A stretch of 64,000 nt of DNA from Cloacibacterium caeni (GCF_907163125.1 NZ_OU015319.1:1116001-1180000), one strand, 5' to 3'. Shown: positions 23,454 to 32,397, counted from the stretch's first letter. Numbers and translations: made by a program. The notes: a model not told the origin generated them from the sequence alone.

Positions 23454-24254
23454 TTAATTTGAAAATTCTTTATTCATCGCCTTTATAGAGAAGACTAAAG
23501 GCACTTTTTTATCAAATTTACTGATTCTATACTTCCCATTTTCTACTTCTACAGTGTGTTTAAAACATGCATACGGCGACCAATCGTATTCTAGAAAGTG
23601 TTTAATCTCTAAATTTTGATTGATTAAACTTTGAAATACTTCAGAAAGTGCATGATTCCACATGACATATTCTTGAGTAATCGCCGCATCTTTATCAGCA
23701 TAAGTTCCTTCGTAGGTTTCTACAATGGGTTCTGTAGATTGGTAATCATAAGCAACTTTGGTAAAATCATCATCAAACATCCAAACTACAGGGTGAAATT
23801 CTACCATGATGAATTCGCCATTGGGCTTAAGAAAATGCTGAATCACTTTTGCCCATTTTTCTAAATCGGGAAGCCAACCAATCACTCCATAACTGGTGAA
23901 AACGACATCAAATTTTTCCTCTAAAACATTTGGTAAATCATACACATTCGATTCTATAAAGTTGACATCAACTCCACATTTTTCGGCCAATATTCTGGCT
24001 TCAACAATAGCTTTGTCTGATAAATCTACTGCAGTAACTTCGGCTCCCATTCTTGCTAAAGAAATAGAATCTTGACCAAAATGACATTGCAAATGCAGCA
24101 TTTTCTTTCCTTTAATATCTCCTAAAAGTTCTAATTCTGGCTCATTAAGAGAAGTTCTTCCTGCAATAAACTCATTTACAAAATAAAAATCAGATTTTAG
24201 GTGATAATCTACTTTGGCGTTCCAAGAATTTTTATTGATATTGATATAATCCAT
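23454..24254 (-). CDS. Class I SAM-dependent methyltransferase
   Basis: This 266-residue protein has motif I KKMLHLQCHFGQDSISLAR at ~50-68 and the acidic loop VTAVDLSDKAIVEAR after it. FDVVFTSYGVIGWLPDLEKW forms the motif II/III region and HFLKPNGEFIMVEFHP the typical post-III segment. The Gly-poor motif I with CHFGQD is common to a subgroup of small-molecule methyltransferases. No partner gene adjoins it, and the substrate cannot be read from the sequence. The start at 24254 leaves a short N-terminal segment (MDYININKNSWN) usual for this subgroup. Confidence 0.88.
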   Translation of the reverse strand: MDYININKNSWNAKVDYHLKSDFYFVNEFIAGRTSLNEPELELLGDIKGKKMLHLQCHFGQDSISLARMGAEVTAVDLSDKAIVEARILAEKCGVDVNFIESNVYDLPNVLEEKFDVVFTSYGVIGWLPDLEKWAKVIQHFLKPNGEFIMVEFHPVVWMFDDDFTKVAYDYQSTEPIVETYEGTYADKDAAITQEYVMWNHALSEVFQSLINQNLEIKHFLEYDWSPYACFKHTVEVENGKYRISKFDKKVPLVFSIKAMNKEFSN

Positions 24255-24398
24255 TGTTTTCTAATTTGTTCAAAGATAAATTAAATACGTAAATACTATA
24301 ACGTTTTAATTTAATTTTGTAACTTTAATGGGTGATAATACAATAATTTTGTCATCAGAAGAACAACCAAACAATTTTAATCACTAAATACAAAAATT

Positions 24399-24680
24399 AT
24401 GAAAAACAGTTCTAAATTATTAGCACTTTTAGGTCTTGGAGCGCTTGCTTTTTGGAGATATAAAAAAGCAACTCCTGAAGAAAAACAAAAAGTTAACGAC
24501 CTATTGAATAACGCAAAAGACAACCTTACCAAATACGGTAATGATTTAAAATCTAAAGCCGAAGAATTAAAAGGAAAAGCGGAAGAAAAATTCAATGATT
24601 TAAAATCTCAAGCGGAAACCAAAATGGAAGAAGCAAAAGAGACAGTAGAAGAAAAAGTAGAAAACGCTCCACAAGCATAA
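24399..24680 (+). CDS. Small YtxH-like stress protein with lysine/glutamate-rich helix
   Basis: The 93-residue product begins with a short hydrophobic segment (LLALLGLGALAFW, ~6-18). A long charged amphipathic helix follows, with repeated units of about 11 residues (LKSKAEELKGKAEEKF, LKSQAETKMEEAKE). This resembles YtxH or LEA-like stress proteins, membrane-anchored with a helical tail. It is monocistronic and ends 3 bp before a bidirectional terminator shared with hisS. Role in stress or envelope is inferred only from composition. Confidence 0.75.
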   Translation: MKNSSKLLALLGLGALAFWRYKKATPEEKQKVNDLLNNAKDNLTKYGNDLKSKAEELKGKAEEKFNDLKSQAETKMEEAKETVEEKVENAPQA

Positions 24681-24682
24681 AC

Positions 24683-24712
24683 AAAAAAGCCATCTTTACG
24701 ATGGCTTTTTTT
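24683..24712. terminator. Bidirectional terminator between the YtxH-like gene and hisS
   Basis: AAAAAGCCAT (24684-24693) and ATGGCTTTTT (24701-24710) surround a 7-nt loop; A- and T-runs on both sides serve both convergent genes. The hisS stop codon overlaps its right flank. Confidence 0.85.
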
Positions 24713-26054
24713 ATGATAAGAACTCTTCAATTTTCATTGTTTTCTGTTCACCTGAAGTTAGATTTTTGATGGTGATATTTCCTTCTGCAATTTCTTGTTC
24801 ACCAAGGAAAATAAGGTTTTCTATGCCTTTCTTTTCGGCGTAGGCAAATTGTTTTTTCAATTTAGCACTTTCAGGATAAATTTCTGCAGCGATTCCCTTC
24901 TCACGAAGTTTGGCTAAAACCTTCATGGCTTCTGCTGCTTCTTTTTCACCATAATTGGCAAAAAGATATTCTATTTTCCTTTCAGAATTTTGTGGGAAAA
25001 GATTCAGTTCTTCTATAACGAGATAAATTCTATCCAAGCCGAAAGAAATTCCAATTCCTGGAATATTTTTCACCCCGAAAACTTCGGTAAGATTGTTATA
25101 TCTTCCACCACCACCAATGGAACCCATTTCTACACCTTGCGCTTTTACCTCGAAAATAGCACCAGTATAATAGTCTAAACCACGCGCTAAAGTGATGTTG
25201 AAAACCAACTCATCTTCTATGCCTAGATTCTTACAATTATCTAAAACAAATTCTAGTTCTTCTACTCCATTTTTCCCGATTTCTACATTGGCAAAATTGG
25301 TTTTAAGGATTTCTAAAACTTCGGTTTGAGGTTTATTATCAAAAAGGAAAGATAATTTTTCTATCGCTTCATCTGAAATATTTTTTTCTTGAAGTTCTTT
25401 TACCACGCCTTCTTTCCCGATTTTGTCTAATTTATCAAGCGCCACGGTAAAATCAATCAACTGCTCAGAAATGTTGGCAAATTCTGCTAATCCAGAAAGG
25501 ATTTTACGATTATTGATATGGATTTTTACAGGAATTTGTAATTCTTTGAAAGACTTCAAATATAACTGAACCAATTCTACTTCTTGCCAAAGACTTTCTG
25601 AACCAACTACATCTGCATCGCACTGATAAAACTCTCTGAAACGCCCTTTTTGCGGACGATCTGCTCTCCAAACTGGTTGGATTTGATAACGTTTAAAAGG
25701 AAAAGTAAGCGTTCCTTGATTCATGGCAACAAAACGTGCAAAAGGAACGGTTAAATCATATCTTAAAGCTTTTTCTGAAATCTGAGCGATGAGCTTTTGA
25801 GAATTTTTAGCATTCCAATCTTCCTCTTTTGTTTTCGCAGCGTAATCTCCGGAATTAAGGATTTTAAAAATCAATCGGTCTCCTTCTTCTCCGTATTTCC
25901 CCGTCAAAGTAGATAAATTTTCAAAACTTGGTGTTTCCAAAGGTTGGAATCCAAATAATTCAAAATTATTCTGTAAAGTATTGATAATGTATTTTCTACG
26001 GTAAACTTCCTGCGCTGTAAAATCTCTGGTTCCTTTCGCTAAACTTGGCTTCAT
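24711..26054 (-). CDS. hisS: Histidyl-tRNA synthetase
   Basis: The 447-residue class II synthetase charges tRNA-His. Visible signatures are LAKGTRDF near the N-terminus, motif 2 [17 protein letters not shown] with [20 protein letters not shown], the histidine-specific [15 protein letters not shown], motif 3 [17 protein letters not shown], and the C-terminal anticodon-binding domain ([20 protein letters not shown]). It is encoded singly; a GNAT gene lies 82 bp upstream on the same strand. Start and length are typical. Confidence 0.98.
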   Translation of the reverse strand: MKPSLAKGTRDFTAQEVYRRKYIINTLQNNFELFGFQPLETPSFENLSTLTGKYGEEGDRLIFKILNSGDYAAKTKEEDWNAKNSQKLIAQISEKALRYDLTVPFARFVAMNQGTLTFPFKRYQIQPVWRADRPQKGRFREFYQCDADVVGSESLWQEVELVQLYLKSFKELQIPVKIHINNRKILSGLAEFANISEQLIDFTVALDKLDKIGKEGVVKELQEKNISDEAIEKLSFLFDNKPQTEVLEILKTNFANVEIGKNGVEELEFVLDNCKNLGIEDELVFNITLARGLDYYTGAIFEVKAQGVEMGSIGGGGRYNNLTEVFGVKNIPGIGISFGLDRIYLVIEELNLFPQNSERKIEYLFANYGEKEAAEAMKVLAKLREKGIAAEIYPESAKLKKQFAYAEKKGIENLIFLGEQEIAEGNITIKNLTSGEQKTMKIEEFLS

Positions 26055-26136
26055 TTTTTATGAGTAATTGGTAATGAGTAATAAGTAATTTAAAAATTTA
26101 TGCAAAAATAACGATTTTAAAACAATTACTCATTGC

Positions 26137-26634
26137 TTATTGTTCATTGCTCATTTCTTTCAGCATCCAAAGATTACAACCATCATGACCTGTATTTCCG
26201 AGTGGTTGATTCAGGTATTGGAAACCTTGTTTTTCGTAAATGGAAACAGCGGTAGAAAATTCCGGAATGCTTTCTAAATATATCTGAGAATACCCCAATT
26301 CCTGAGCGGTTTCTATGGTTTTTTCTAACAATAATCTGCCAATTCCTTTTCCTCTTCCATCATTAGAAATATAGAATTTTACGAGTTCTGTACAACCTTC
26401 TGGTAGATTTTCGGTGGGGAAAATTCCGCAACAGCCTACGATTTTATCATCAGCTTCTGCTACCCAAAGTTGAGATTTTGGCGTTTGAAAAAGCGAATAC
26501 AAATCATCTGTTGTAGGATCTGTATAAACGGTTCCTGCGGTACATTTTACTTCGAAATCATGGAAGCAACTTCTGATGATTTTGGCTAAAATAGCGTTGT
26601 CTGATGGTTGAATTGTTCTGATATTGATTTTCAT
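26137..26634 (-). CDS. GNAT-family N-acetyltransferase
   Basis: The 165-residue protein has the GNAT fold. Beta-strand KIVGCCGIFPTE leads into the acetyl-CoA pyrophosphate loop GRGKGIGRLLLEKTIE (Q/RxxGxG/A), then AQELGYSQIYLESIPEFSTA and YEKQGFQYLNQPLG. It is most similar in style to the YhbS/MarR-linked small acetyltransferases with a C-terminal GHDGCNLWM. Substrate unknown. It lies upstream of hisS with an 82-bp gap and may be separately transcribed. Confidence 0.88.
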   Translation of the reverse strand: MKINIRTIQPSDNAILAKIIRSCFHDFEVKCTAGTVYTDPTTDDLYSLFQTPKSQLWVAEADDKIVGCCGIFPTENLPEGCTELVKFYISNDGRGKGIGRLLLEKTIETAQELGYSQIYLESIPEFSTAVSIYEKQGFQYLNQPLGNTGHDGCNLWMLKEMSNEQ

Positions 26635-26949
26635 ATTTCAAAAATAGTGAAAATTATTTCTAAACATTCTGATTTCAAAAAAAACGCAAAGATTTTATAA
26701 TTTTATGACTATTGAAAGTAAGCAAAGATTTATTTGCTTTGACAAATTTATCAAGCTGGTATTTACAATTTTTCTAATTTTTTTGTCATTCTGAATGAAA
26801 TTTTGCGAAGCATTATGTAATGAAGAATCTAATTAAAATCAATTAAGATTTTTCGACTCCACTTCGTTGCGCTCAAAATGACAAAAATTTTACAAATAAA
26901 AAAAACCTTGCCAAAAATGACAAGGCTGTAATTCCATTTGTGTTTTTCT
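26635..26949. other. Intergenic region with a palindromic flavobacterial repeat
   Basis: Between the GNAT gene and ssb no gene is seen. At about 26780-26884 lies a ~105-bp element that opens with TTTGTCATTCTGA and closes with GCGCTCAAAATGACAAAA, so its ends are inverted, with an inner GCGAAGCATTATG and CTCCACTTCGTTGCGCTC. This resembles dispersed repeats common in Chryseobacterium-type genomes and differs from the REP type at 12866. Confidence 0.6.
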
Positions 26950-27279
26950 TTATTTAGTTCCTAGAAGCAAGAGTTCTTCTACTCTAATTTCGGTGATGTA
27001 GCGTTTTTGTCCGTCTTTATCATCATAAGTTCTATAAGTAAGTTTTCCTTCGATGGCAATTTCTTTTCCTTTTTGCACGTATTTTTGAAAAATCTCTGCA
27101 GTTTTACCAAAAGCAACCAAATTGTGCCATTGAGTTTCTTCTACTTTTTCGCCAAGAGAATTGGTGTAATAATCGTTGGTTGCTAATGAAACTGTAGCTT
27201 TCATTCCTTTTTCGAAATTTACGATTTCTACTTCTTTTCCGGTGTGACCGATAAGCGTCACTTTGTTTCTTAAAGACAT
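26950..27279 (-). CDS. ssb: Single-stranded DNA-binding protein, short form
   Basis: The 109-residue protein is essentially one SSB OB-fold: LRNKVTLIGHTGKEVEI, ATVSLATNDYY, ETQWHNLVAFGKTAEIFQKYVQKGKEIAIEGKL and YITEIRVEELLLL. It binds single-stranded DNA. It lacks the Gly/Pro-rich linker and the acidic C-terminal tip that recruits replication and repair proteins in the main SSB, so it may be a second, specialised paralogue. It is monocistronic. Confidence 0.92.
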   Translation of the reverse strand: MSLRNKVTLIGHTGKEVEIVNFEKGMKATVSLATNDYYTNSLGEKVEETQWHNLVAFGKTAEIFQKYVQKGKEIAIEGKLTYRTYDDKDGQKRYITEIRVEELLLLGTK

Positions 27280-27474
27280 AATAATAAATTTTAAATTAAA
27301 CGTTAGAAACGAGTCGTTCTGTGTTTCCCTCGAATCTCTGTGGCAAAGTTGTGACAGAAAAGAAACTTTATTCGGTTTTTATACATTTAGATACGTTTGT
27401 AGTCGTTTGTATGAATTTTTATAACTGAAAATCAATTATTTATATTTATTTTTAAAATTTTTGTGATTATTGTG

Positions 27475-27482
27475 TATATTTG
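27475..27482 (+). promoter_or_regulatory. Promoter -7 box of the 27517 gene
   Basis: TATATTTG matches TAnnTTTG, 34 bp before the ATG. A clear -33 element is not visible, so confidence is moderate. Confidence 0.45.
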
Positions 27483-27516
27483 ATTTTTTTCTGTAGCTTA
27501 TCAAAAAAAAATACAA

Positions 27517-28053
27517 ATGAATCAAAATCTCGAAAATATATTTAAACTTGAATCCGAAGAAAAATATAATGAAGCATATTTTCAATACAAATCTTTATTA
27601 AATTCAAATCCAATAAATTTTGAAATATGGAAATATTATTACTTTTTTCTTTGGTCAATGATTGAAGATGTTAATGGTTTTTTCACGATATACAATAATG
27701 AAGATTTAAGTAAAGAATTGAATAAGGAACTCAAATTTGGTTTGAAAAACTTTGAAAATATTCCAGAATTTAATTTTATAGCTGGATATACAATTACAAT
27801 TTTCCCTTATGAATTCGGCGACTATATTGAACTGGAAAAATATGGAAAACAATTATTATTTAAAGCTTCTAAATTAGAACCTAATAATGTCCTATTTAAA
27901 ATGGTATTTTTTGGAAGCTTAGAAAATACTAACGATGAACAAAAAAAAGAATATAATAACTTGAAGTCAAAAGTTAGTAAAGAAATACTTGAAAATTATT
28001 TTGGAAATGGACTTTTAAACAAATATTATAATCAAGTATTTATAAGAAAATAA
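27517..28053 (+). CDS. Small AT-rich TPR-like protein of unknown function
   Basis: This 178-residue protein is predicted to be mostly helical, with paired-helix segments that resemble tetratricopeptide repeats: EEKYNEAYFQYKSLLNSNPI near residues 14-33 and LEKYGKQLLFKASKLEPNN near 110-128. There is no signal peptide. It is more AT-rich than its neighbours and stands alone behind a TATATTTG box. Proteins of this size and look are often orphan immunity or accessory proteins in Bacteroidetes, but nothing nearby supports a toxin partner. Function unknown. Confidence 0.6.
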   Translation: MNQNLENIFKLESEEKYNEAYFQYKSLLNSNPINFEIWKYYYFFLWSMIEDVNGFFTIYNNEDLSKELNKELKFGLKNFENIPEFNFIAGYTITIFPYEFGDYIELEKYGKQLLFKASKLEPNNVLFKMVFFGSLENTNDEQKKEYNNLKSKVSKEILENYFGNGLLNKYYNQVFIRK

Positions 28054-28182
28054 AACCAGTAGATTAAATAGGTTCGGCAAAATGTAATACCCAAAGTATT
28101 TAACAACTTAACTTTCAAAAAAATTAACCAAAACATTATCCGTTTACAAACGGATTTTTTATCTTTACATAAAACTAACACC

Positions 28183-28533
28183 ATGCAAAACTGTCAAGAA
28201 TGTGGCGAAAAAATCATGGGCAGAATTGATAAGAAATTCTGCAGTGATGCTTGTAGAAACGCCTATAACAATAAACAGAACAAAGACCAAACCAACCTTA
28301 TGCGCAATATTAATAATAAACTGCGCAAGAATTTCAAGATTCTCTCTGAACAAAATTTTGTAGAAAACAAAGCCAAAACCACTAGAAATAAACTTTCGGT
28401 TGCTGGTTTTGATTTCGAATATTTTACCAATATTAAAACCTATAAAAACGGAGCTCAATATTATTTTGTGTATGATTTTGGGTATAAATTTTTAGAAGAT
28501 GATTTTATTCTGATTGTAAGAAAAGAAGCTTAA
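28183..28533 (+). CDS. Small zinc-ribbon protein (DUF2116-like)
   Basis: The 116-residue product begins with a Cys4 zinc-ribbon: CQEC (residues 4-7) and CSDAC (~20-24), with GKKFCSDACRNAYNNKQNK-like spacing. It continues with a helical, basic segment (MRNINNKLRKNFKILSEQ) and a beta-rich C-terminus (NGAQYYFVYDFGYKF). Such proteins are common single-copy genes in flavobacteria with unknown role; nucleic-acid binding is plausible. A TTG-N20-TATATTTG promoter for the next gene starts right after its stop. Confidence 0.75.
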   Translation: MQNCQECGEKIMGRIDKKFCSDACRNAYNNKQNKDQTNLMRNINNKLRKNFKILSEQNFVENKAKTTRNKLSVAGFDFEYFTNIKTYKNGAQYYFVYDFGYKFLEDDFILIVRKEA

Positions 28534-28547
28534 AAGTCTCCTTTTTC

Positions 28548-28578
28548 TTGATAAAGAACCAGATTTTCGCTATATTTG
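28548..28578 (+). promoter_or_regulatory. Promoter of the NfeD-like/flotillin operon
   Basis: TTG (28548-28550), 20-bp spacer, TATATTTG (28571-28578). It lies inside the longest open frame of the downstream gene and shows that translation starts at the ATG at 28599. Confidence 0.7.
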
Positions 28579-28598
28579 GAAAACTATTTTATTCAACT

Positions 28599-29159
28599 AT
28601 GACCGATTTCTTTACTGGGATGAGCGTGCTTCAGCAAGCATTTTGGTATTCTGCTCTCCTATCCAGCATTATTTTTTTATTGCAAACCATTCTCACTTTA
28701 GTAGGAGTAGAGTCTTCTGATTTAGATACAGATTTTGATGGAGACTTTCATCATGTAGATGCACCTTTTGAATGGTTTACCTTCCGAAATCTCATTAATT
28801 TTCTTCTTGGTTTTGGGTGGACTGGTGTGGCTTTTTTTGGCGAAATGAATGATTATCTTCTGGTAGCTTTAGCAACTTTAGTAGGATTAATTTTCGTGGC
28901 GATATTCTTTATCATCATCAAGCAATTTCTAAAATTACAAGAAGACAACACCTTTAAAATGGAAAAAACCATCGGAAAAACCGCTGAAGTTTATCTTAAA
29001 ATTCCCGCTCATAAATCGGGAACTGGAAAAATTCAGGTAAGCATTAATGGTAGTTTTCATGAACTCAATGCAGTAACAGAAGGAGAAGAAATTCTTTCTG
29101 GCGAAAGCGTGAAAATCATCAATACAGAAAACAAAATTTTAATTGTAGAAAAAATTTAA
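28599..29159 (+). CDS. NfeD-like/YqiJ-type inner membrane protein with OB-fold
   Basis: With the start at 28599 (MTDFFTGMSVLQ) it has 186 residues. There are three membrane segments (AFWYSALLSSIIFLLQTI, LINFLLGFGWTGVAFF, LLVALATLVGLIFVAIFF) and a C-terminal cytoplasmic NfeD OB-fold (MEKTIGKTAEVYLKIP ... GKIQVSINGSFHELNAVT). NfeD proteins partner with flotillins, and a flotillin gene follows 24 bp downstream, as in E. coli yqiJ-yqiK. The pair probably organises membrane microdomains or fluidity. The longer frame from 28548 is rejected because it begins in the promoter. Confidence 0.88.
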   Translation: MTDFFTGMSVLQQAFWYSALLSSIIFLLQTILTLVGVESSDLDTDFDGDFHHVDAPFEWFTFRNLINFLLGFGWTGVAFFGEMNDYLLVALATLVGLIFVAIFFIIIKQFLKLQEDNTFKMEKTIGKTAEVYLKIPAHKSGTGKIQVSINGSFHELNAVTEGEEILSGESVKIINTENKILIVEKI

Positions 29160-29183
29160 ATTAATATAAACTGATTAAAATCA

Positions 29184-30719
29184 ATGGAACCTTTTATTAT
29201 TATCGTTATTGTTGCAATTGTAATATTTGTAACTATTCTAGCCCTTATTTCTAGGTACAAAAGATGTCCTTCTGACAAAATCTTAGTCATCTACGGAAGA
29301 ACTGGCGGTCAATCTGCTAAATGTATTCACGGAGGTGGTGCTTTTATTTGGCCTGTTATTCAAGATTTTGCTTACCTAGACCTTAAGCCAATTTCTATTG
29401 AAGCCAATCTTACCAATGCGCTTTCTAGACAAAACATCAGAGTAGACGTGCCTTGTAGGTTTACCATCGCTATTTCTACCGAGCCAGATTCTATGGGAAA
29501 TGCTGCAGAAAGATTATTAGGACTTGCTCCAGAACAAATTCAAGAACTTTCTAAAGATATTCTTTTTGGTCAATTGCGTTTGGTGATTGCTACCATGACT
29601 ATTGAAGAAATTAACTCAGATAGAGATAAATTCCTTGATAATATTTCTAAAAACGTAGATACAGAACTTAAAAAAATTGGTTTAAAACTTATTAACGTAA
29701 ACGTAACCGATATTAAAGATGAATCTGGCTACATAGAAGCTCTTGGTAAAGAAGCTGCTGCAAAAGCGATTAACGAAGCTAAAATTTCTGTAGCGGAGCA
29801 AGAAAAAATCGGGGAAACAGGTAAGGCAAGTGCAGACCGAGAAAAAGATGTAGTCATTGCGGAAACACAAAGAGATAGAGATGTAAAAATTGCTGTTACT
29901 CAAAAAGATAGAGAAGTAAGCATTGCCTCAGCAAAAAAAGATGAAAGCATCGGTAAAGCTGAAGCTGAAAAAGAAGCGAGAATCGCAACTTCACTAGCCA
30001 ACTCTATCGCTGTAAAAGGAGAAAACGAAGCGAAAATTACCATTGCCAATTCTGATGCTCAAAGACGTGAAAAAGAAGCAGAAGCGCTTAAAATAGCAAT
30101 GGCTGCTGAAAAAGTACAATCCGCAAAAGCTTTAGAAGAATCTTACTTAGCTGAACAAAAAGCTGAAACCGCTAGAGCTGAAAGAGAACGCTCTACTCAA
30201 AATGCCAATATTGTAGTTCCAGCTGAAATTGCAAGACAAAAAGCCATCATTGATGCAGAAGCAGAAGCAGAAAAAATAAGACTTCAGGCAAAAGGTGAAG
30301 CAGACGCGATTTTTGCCAAAATGGAAGCAGAAGCAAAAGGTCTTTATGAAATCTTAACCAAACAAGCAGAAGGTTATGACCAAATTGTAAAAGCTGCAGG
30401 TGGTGATACCAATAGTGCTTTCCAATTATTATTGATTGAGAAATTACCAGAATTGGTAAAAACTCAAGTGGAAGCAGTTAAAAATATTAAAATTGATAAA
30501 ATTACCGTTTGGGATGGCGGAAACAATCCTGAAGGAAGTACTTCTACCGCAAATTTTGTTTCAGGAATGATGAAAACCGTTCCTCCATTGAATGATTTAT
30601 TCAATATGGCAGGACTTAATCTTCCGTCTTACTTAAAAGGCGAAAATCCTAAAGAAGAGGATGCTAAAATAATAGAAGAAAAACCTACAAAACCAGAAGG
30701 TGAATCTCCAAAAGCATAA
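29184..30719 (+). CDS. Flotillin-family protein (YqiK/FloT type)
   Basis: The 511-residue protein has an N-terminal hydrophobic anchor (IIIVIVAIVIFVTILALI). A SPFH/Band 7 domain follows (~30-200: LVIYGRTGG, GGGAFIWPVIQDFAYLDL, VDVPCRFTIAIST, LRLVIATMTIEEINSDRDKF). Next is a long Ala/Glu/Lys-rich coiled coil (~200-400) with the EA-repeat pattern of flotillins, and a C-terminal segment ending in an acidic Lys/Pro/Glu tail. Flotillins scaffold membrane microdomains. It is cotranscribed with the NfeD-like gene and ends at a strong terminator. Confidence 0.93.
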   Translation: MEPFIIIVIVAIVIFVTILALISRYKRCPSDKILVIYGRTGGQSAKCIHGGGAFIWPVIQDFAYLDLKPISIEANLTNALSRQNIRVDVPCRFTIAISTEPDSMGNAAERLLGLAPEQIQELSKDILFGQLRLVIATMTIEEINSDRDKFLDNISKNVDTELKKIGLKLINVNVTDIKDESGYIEALGKEAAAKAINEAKISVAEQEKIGETGKASADREKDVVIAETQRDRDVKIAVTQKDREVSIASAKKDESIGKAEAEKEARIATSLANSIAVKGENEAKITIANSDAQRREKEAEALKIAMAAEKVQSAKALEESYLAEQKAETARAERERSTQNANIVVPAEIARQKAIIDAEAEAEKIRLQAKGEADAIFAKMEAEAKGLYEILTKQAEGYDQIVKAAGGDTNSAFQLLLIEKLPELVKTQVEAVKNIKIDKITVWDGGNNPEGSTSTANFVSGMMKTVPPLNDLFNMAGLNLPSYLKGENPKEEDAKIIEEKPTKPEGESPKA

Positions 30720-30724
30720 CCAAA

Positions 30725-30750
30725 AAAAGAGCAGAAATTTCTGCTCTTTT
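30725..30750. terminator. Bidirectional terminator between flotillin and cvfB genes
   Basis: A perfect 26-bp palindrome (AAAAGAGCAGAAA and its complement) with A- and T-runs lies 5 bp after the flotillin stop and 5 bp after the cvfB stop; it serves both convergent genes. Confidence 0.9.
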
Positions 30751-30754
30751 TGTT

Positions 30755-31591
30755 TTATTCTTCGTTGATGAGTCTGATTTTGTCTTCCAGAATTTCTATG
30801 ACTTGGTCTTTATATAAACCGCCAATTGCCTTTTTGAAATTCTTTTTACTCATTTGCAGTTCTTGCTTTATTTCTTCGGGTTCTGATTTGTCTGAGAGAT
30901 AAAGAATTCCGTAATTTTCTTCTAATTTCTGAAGAATTTTTTGTTGAAATTCATCATGATTGTTTTCATAACCTTGTTTCTGAAGCGTAACATCTATTTT
31001 ACCGTCTTCTCTGATGGTTTTGATGTAGCCTGTTTCTTCAGACAGTGGATATAATTTTTTAAATACATCCGAAGTATAAATTAAGCCTAAATATTTTTTA
31101 TTCACCACTACATTGAACCCAATTTCTGATTCTCCTGCAATGATAAGGTTTACTTCTTCTCCTTTTTTGAAAGGAACATTATCGTAAGATTGATTTCTTT
31201 TAAACTTAGTGGTTCCTGTAATTCTGTCTGAAACATCATCTACATAAACGTACACCAAATAACGTTTTCCTTCGAGGATTTTACCTTTTTGTTGTTTGTA
31301 CGGAATAAATAAATCTTTGATAATTCCCCAATCCATAAAAGCGCCACTTGGCAAAGATTGCACGCAAGTCATCACTGCAAACTCTCCTACTTCGCAAAGC
31401 GGAATTTCTGAAGTAGCTTTCAAAGCAGAATCATCTTGATACACGAAAACTGATATTTCATCGCCTATTTCTGCATTTTCGTCTGCAAAAATTTTAGGCA
31501 AAAAAGCTCTTTCACCGGTTTGAGATTCTAAGAAAAGTCCAGAGGTATTTTTTTCTGCGATTTTTAAAGTTTGAGTTTTTCCTAACTGCAT
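30755..31591 (-). CDS. cvfB: CvfB-type S1-like RNA-binding protein
   Basis: The 278-residue protein matches CvfB/YitL: N-terminal S1-like domain (LKIAEKNTSGLFLESQTGER), a second S1 (GEFAVMTCVQSLPSGAFMDW ... KDLFIPYKQQ), a third (VNLIIAGESEIGFNVVVNKK, then DGKIDVTLQKQGY) and a C-terminal winged helix (YLSDKSEPEEIKQELQMSKK). CvfB proteins bind RNA and influence virulence genes in staphylococci. Its promoter (31620-31649) lies in the end of the upstream VOC gene, so it can be transcribed separately. Confidence 0.9.
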   Translation of the reverse strand: MQLGKTQTLKIAEKNTSGLFLESQTGERAFLPKIFADENAEIGDEISVFVYQDDSALKATSEIPLCEVGEFAVMTCVQSLPSGAFMDWGIIKDLFIPYKQQKGKILEGKRYLVYVYVDDVSDRITGTTKFKRNQSYDNVPFKKGEEVNLIIAGESEIGFNVVVNKKYLGLIYTSDVFKKLYPLSEETGYIKTIREDGKIDVTLQKQGYENNHDEFQQKILQKLEENYGILYLSDKSEPEEIKQELQMSKKNFKKAIGGLYKDQVIEILEDKIRLINEE

Positions 31592-31619
31592 TTTTATAAT
31601 TGATAATTGGTAAGTTTTG

Positions 31620-31649
31620 CAAAGGTAAGGTTTTATTTCACAGCATCAA
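31620..31649 (-). promoter_or_regulatory. Promoter of cvfB
   Basis: TTG (31647-31649), 19-bp spacer, TACCTTTG (31620-31627) on the minus strand. The -33 element lies in the last codons of the VOC gene. Confidence 0.6.
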
Positions 31650-32067
31650 GTAAAGCTTGTATATCAAATTTTACCATTTTCTGAAATGCTTCTACAGCTT
31701 TTGGTGCTTTTTCGGCGTCATTCATCATATCAACTAAAATCTTTGGATAGACTTGCCAACACATTCCGAACTGGTCTGTAAGCCAACCGCAAACTTTTTC
31801 CTGTCCTCCATTTTTCAGTAAATTTTCCCAGTAGTAATCTATTTCTTCTTGTGTTTCGCATTCTATACAAAAAGAAACGGCTTCATCAAATTTGAAATTC
31901 GGACCGCCATTTAATCCCATGAATTCTCTTCCGTTCAGTTCAAATTTTACGACCATTCCATTATCTGAAAGGATTTTAGAATTAGGGAAAATTTGGCAAT
32001 AAAAATCTGCAGCTTCTCTGGCTTTTCCATCGTACCAAAGACATGGAAATATAGGTTTTGTAATCAT
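31633..32067 (-). CDS. VOC-family protein (PhnB/3-demethylubiquinone methyltransferase-like fold)
   Basis: The 144-residue protein matches the PhnB-like branch of the vicinal-oxygen-chelate superfamily: PCLWYDGKAREAADFYCQIF, KFELNGREFMGLNGGPNFKF, VSFCIECETQEEIDYYWENL and GWLTDQFGMCWQVYP. Family members are small metal-binding enzymes or resistance proteins, often misannotated as ubiquinone methyltransferases; this bacterium needs no such activity from it. Substrate unknown. It precedes cvfB on the same strand with a 41-bp gap. Confidence 0.88.
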   Translation of the reverse strand: MITKPIFPCLWYDGKAREAADFYCQIFPNSKILSDNGMVVKFELNGREFMGLNGGPNFKFDEAVSFCIECETQEEIDYYWENLLKNGGQEKVCGWLTDQFGMCWQVYPKILVDMMNDAEKAPKAVEAFQKMVKFDIQALLDAVK

Positions 32068-32397
32068 ATTTTTAATTTTTTTGAAATAGTGATATTTTAG
32101 AATTTTTCAATTTCTCTCGCTGATTTGGCTGATTAAACAGATTTTTTATTTTCAATTATCTGCAATATCTGCGTAATCTGCAAGAAACATATAAAATCAA
32201 ATGTACAAAAAAAAGTTGCAGAAATTTTCTAAATGATAACCGAATTGCAGCCCGAGTTGAGCGGAGCTCTTTTTGTGTAGCGAAGCGAAACAAAAAAGCG
32301 GGAGCGGAACGAGGAAATTGCTGCCCAAATAAAAAAGAGAAGCCGAAACTTCTCTTTTATTTTTAAATATTTAATTTTTAAATTTTTCAATCAAAAA
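32068..32397. other. Intergenic region with two dispersed repeat types
   Basis: No gene is seen. At about 32115-32187 lies a CTGATTTGGCTGATT ... CTGCGTAATCTGC element. At about 32248-32323 lies an element bounded by TTGCAGCCCGAG and GAAATTGCTGCCC, with inner GCGGAGC and GTAGCGAAGCGAAAC blocks. Both look like repeats common in Chryseobacterium-type genomes. The lpd terminator is at 32333-32358. Confidence 0.6.
32333..32358 (-). terminator. Terminator of lpd
   Basis: AAAAGAGAAG (32333-32342) and CTTCTCTTTT (32349-32358) with a 6-nt loop; on the minus strand the stem continues into TTATTTG. It lies 40 bp after the lpd stop. Confidence 0.85.

Noticed and set aside
28548-28598. Upstream TTG start for the NfeD-like gene
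   Set aside because: The TTG is the -33 element of a TTG-N20-TATATTTG promoter, so it would not be transcribed.
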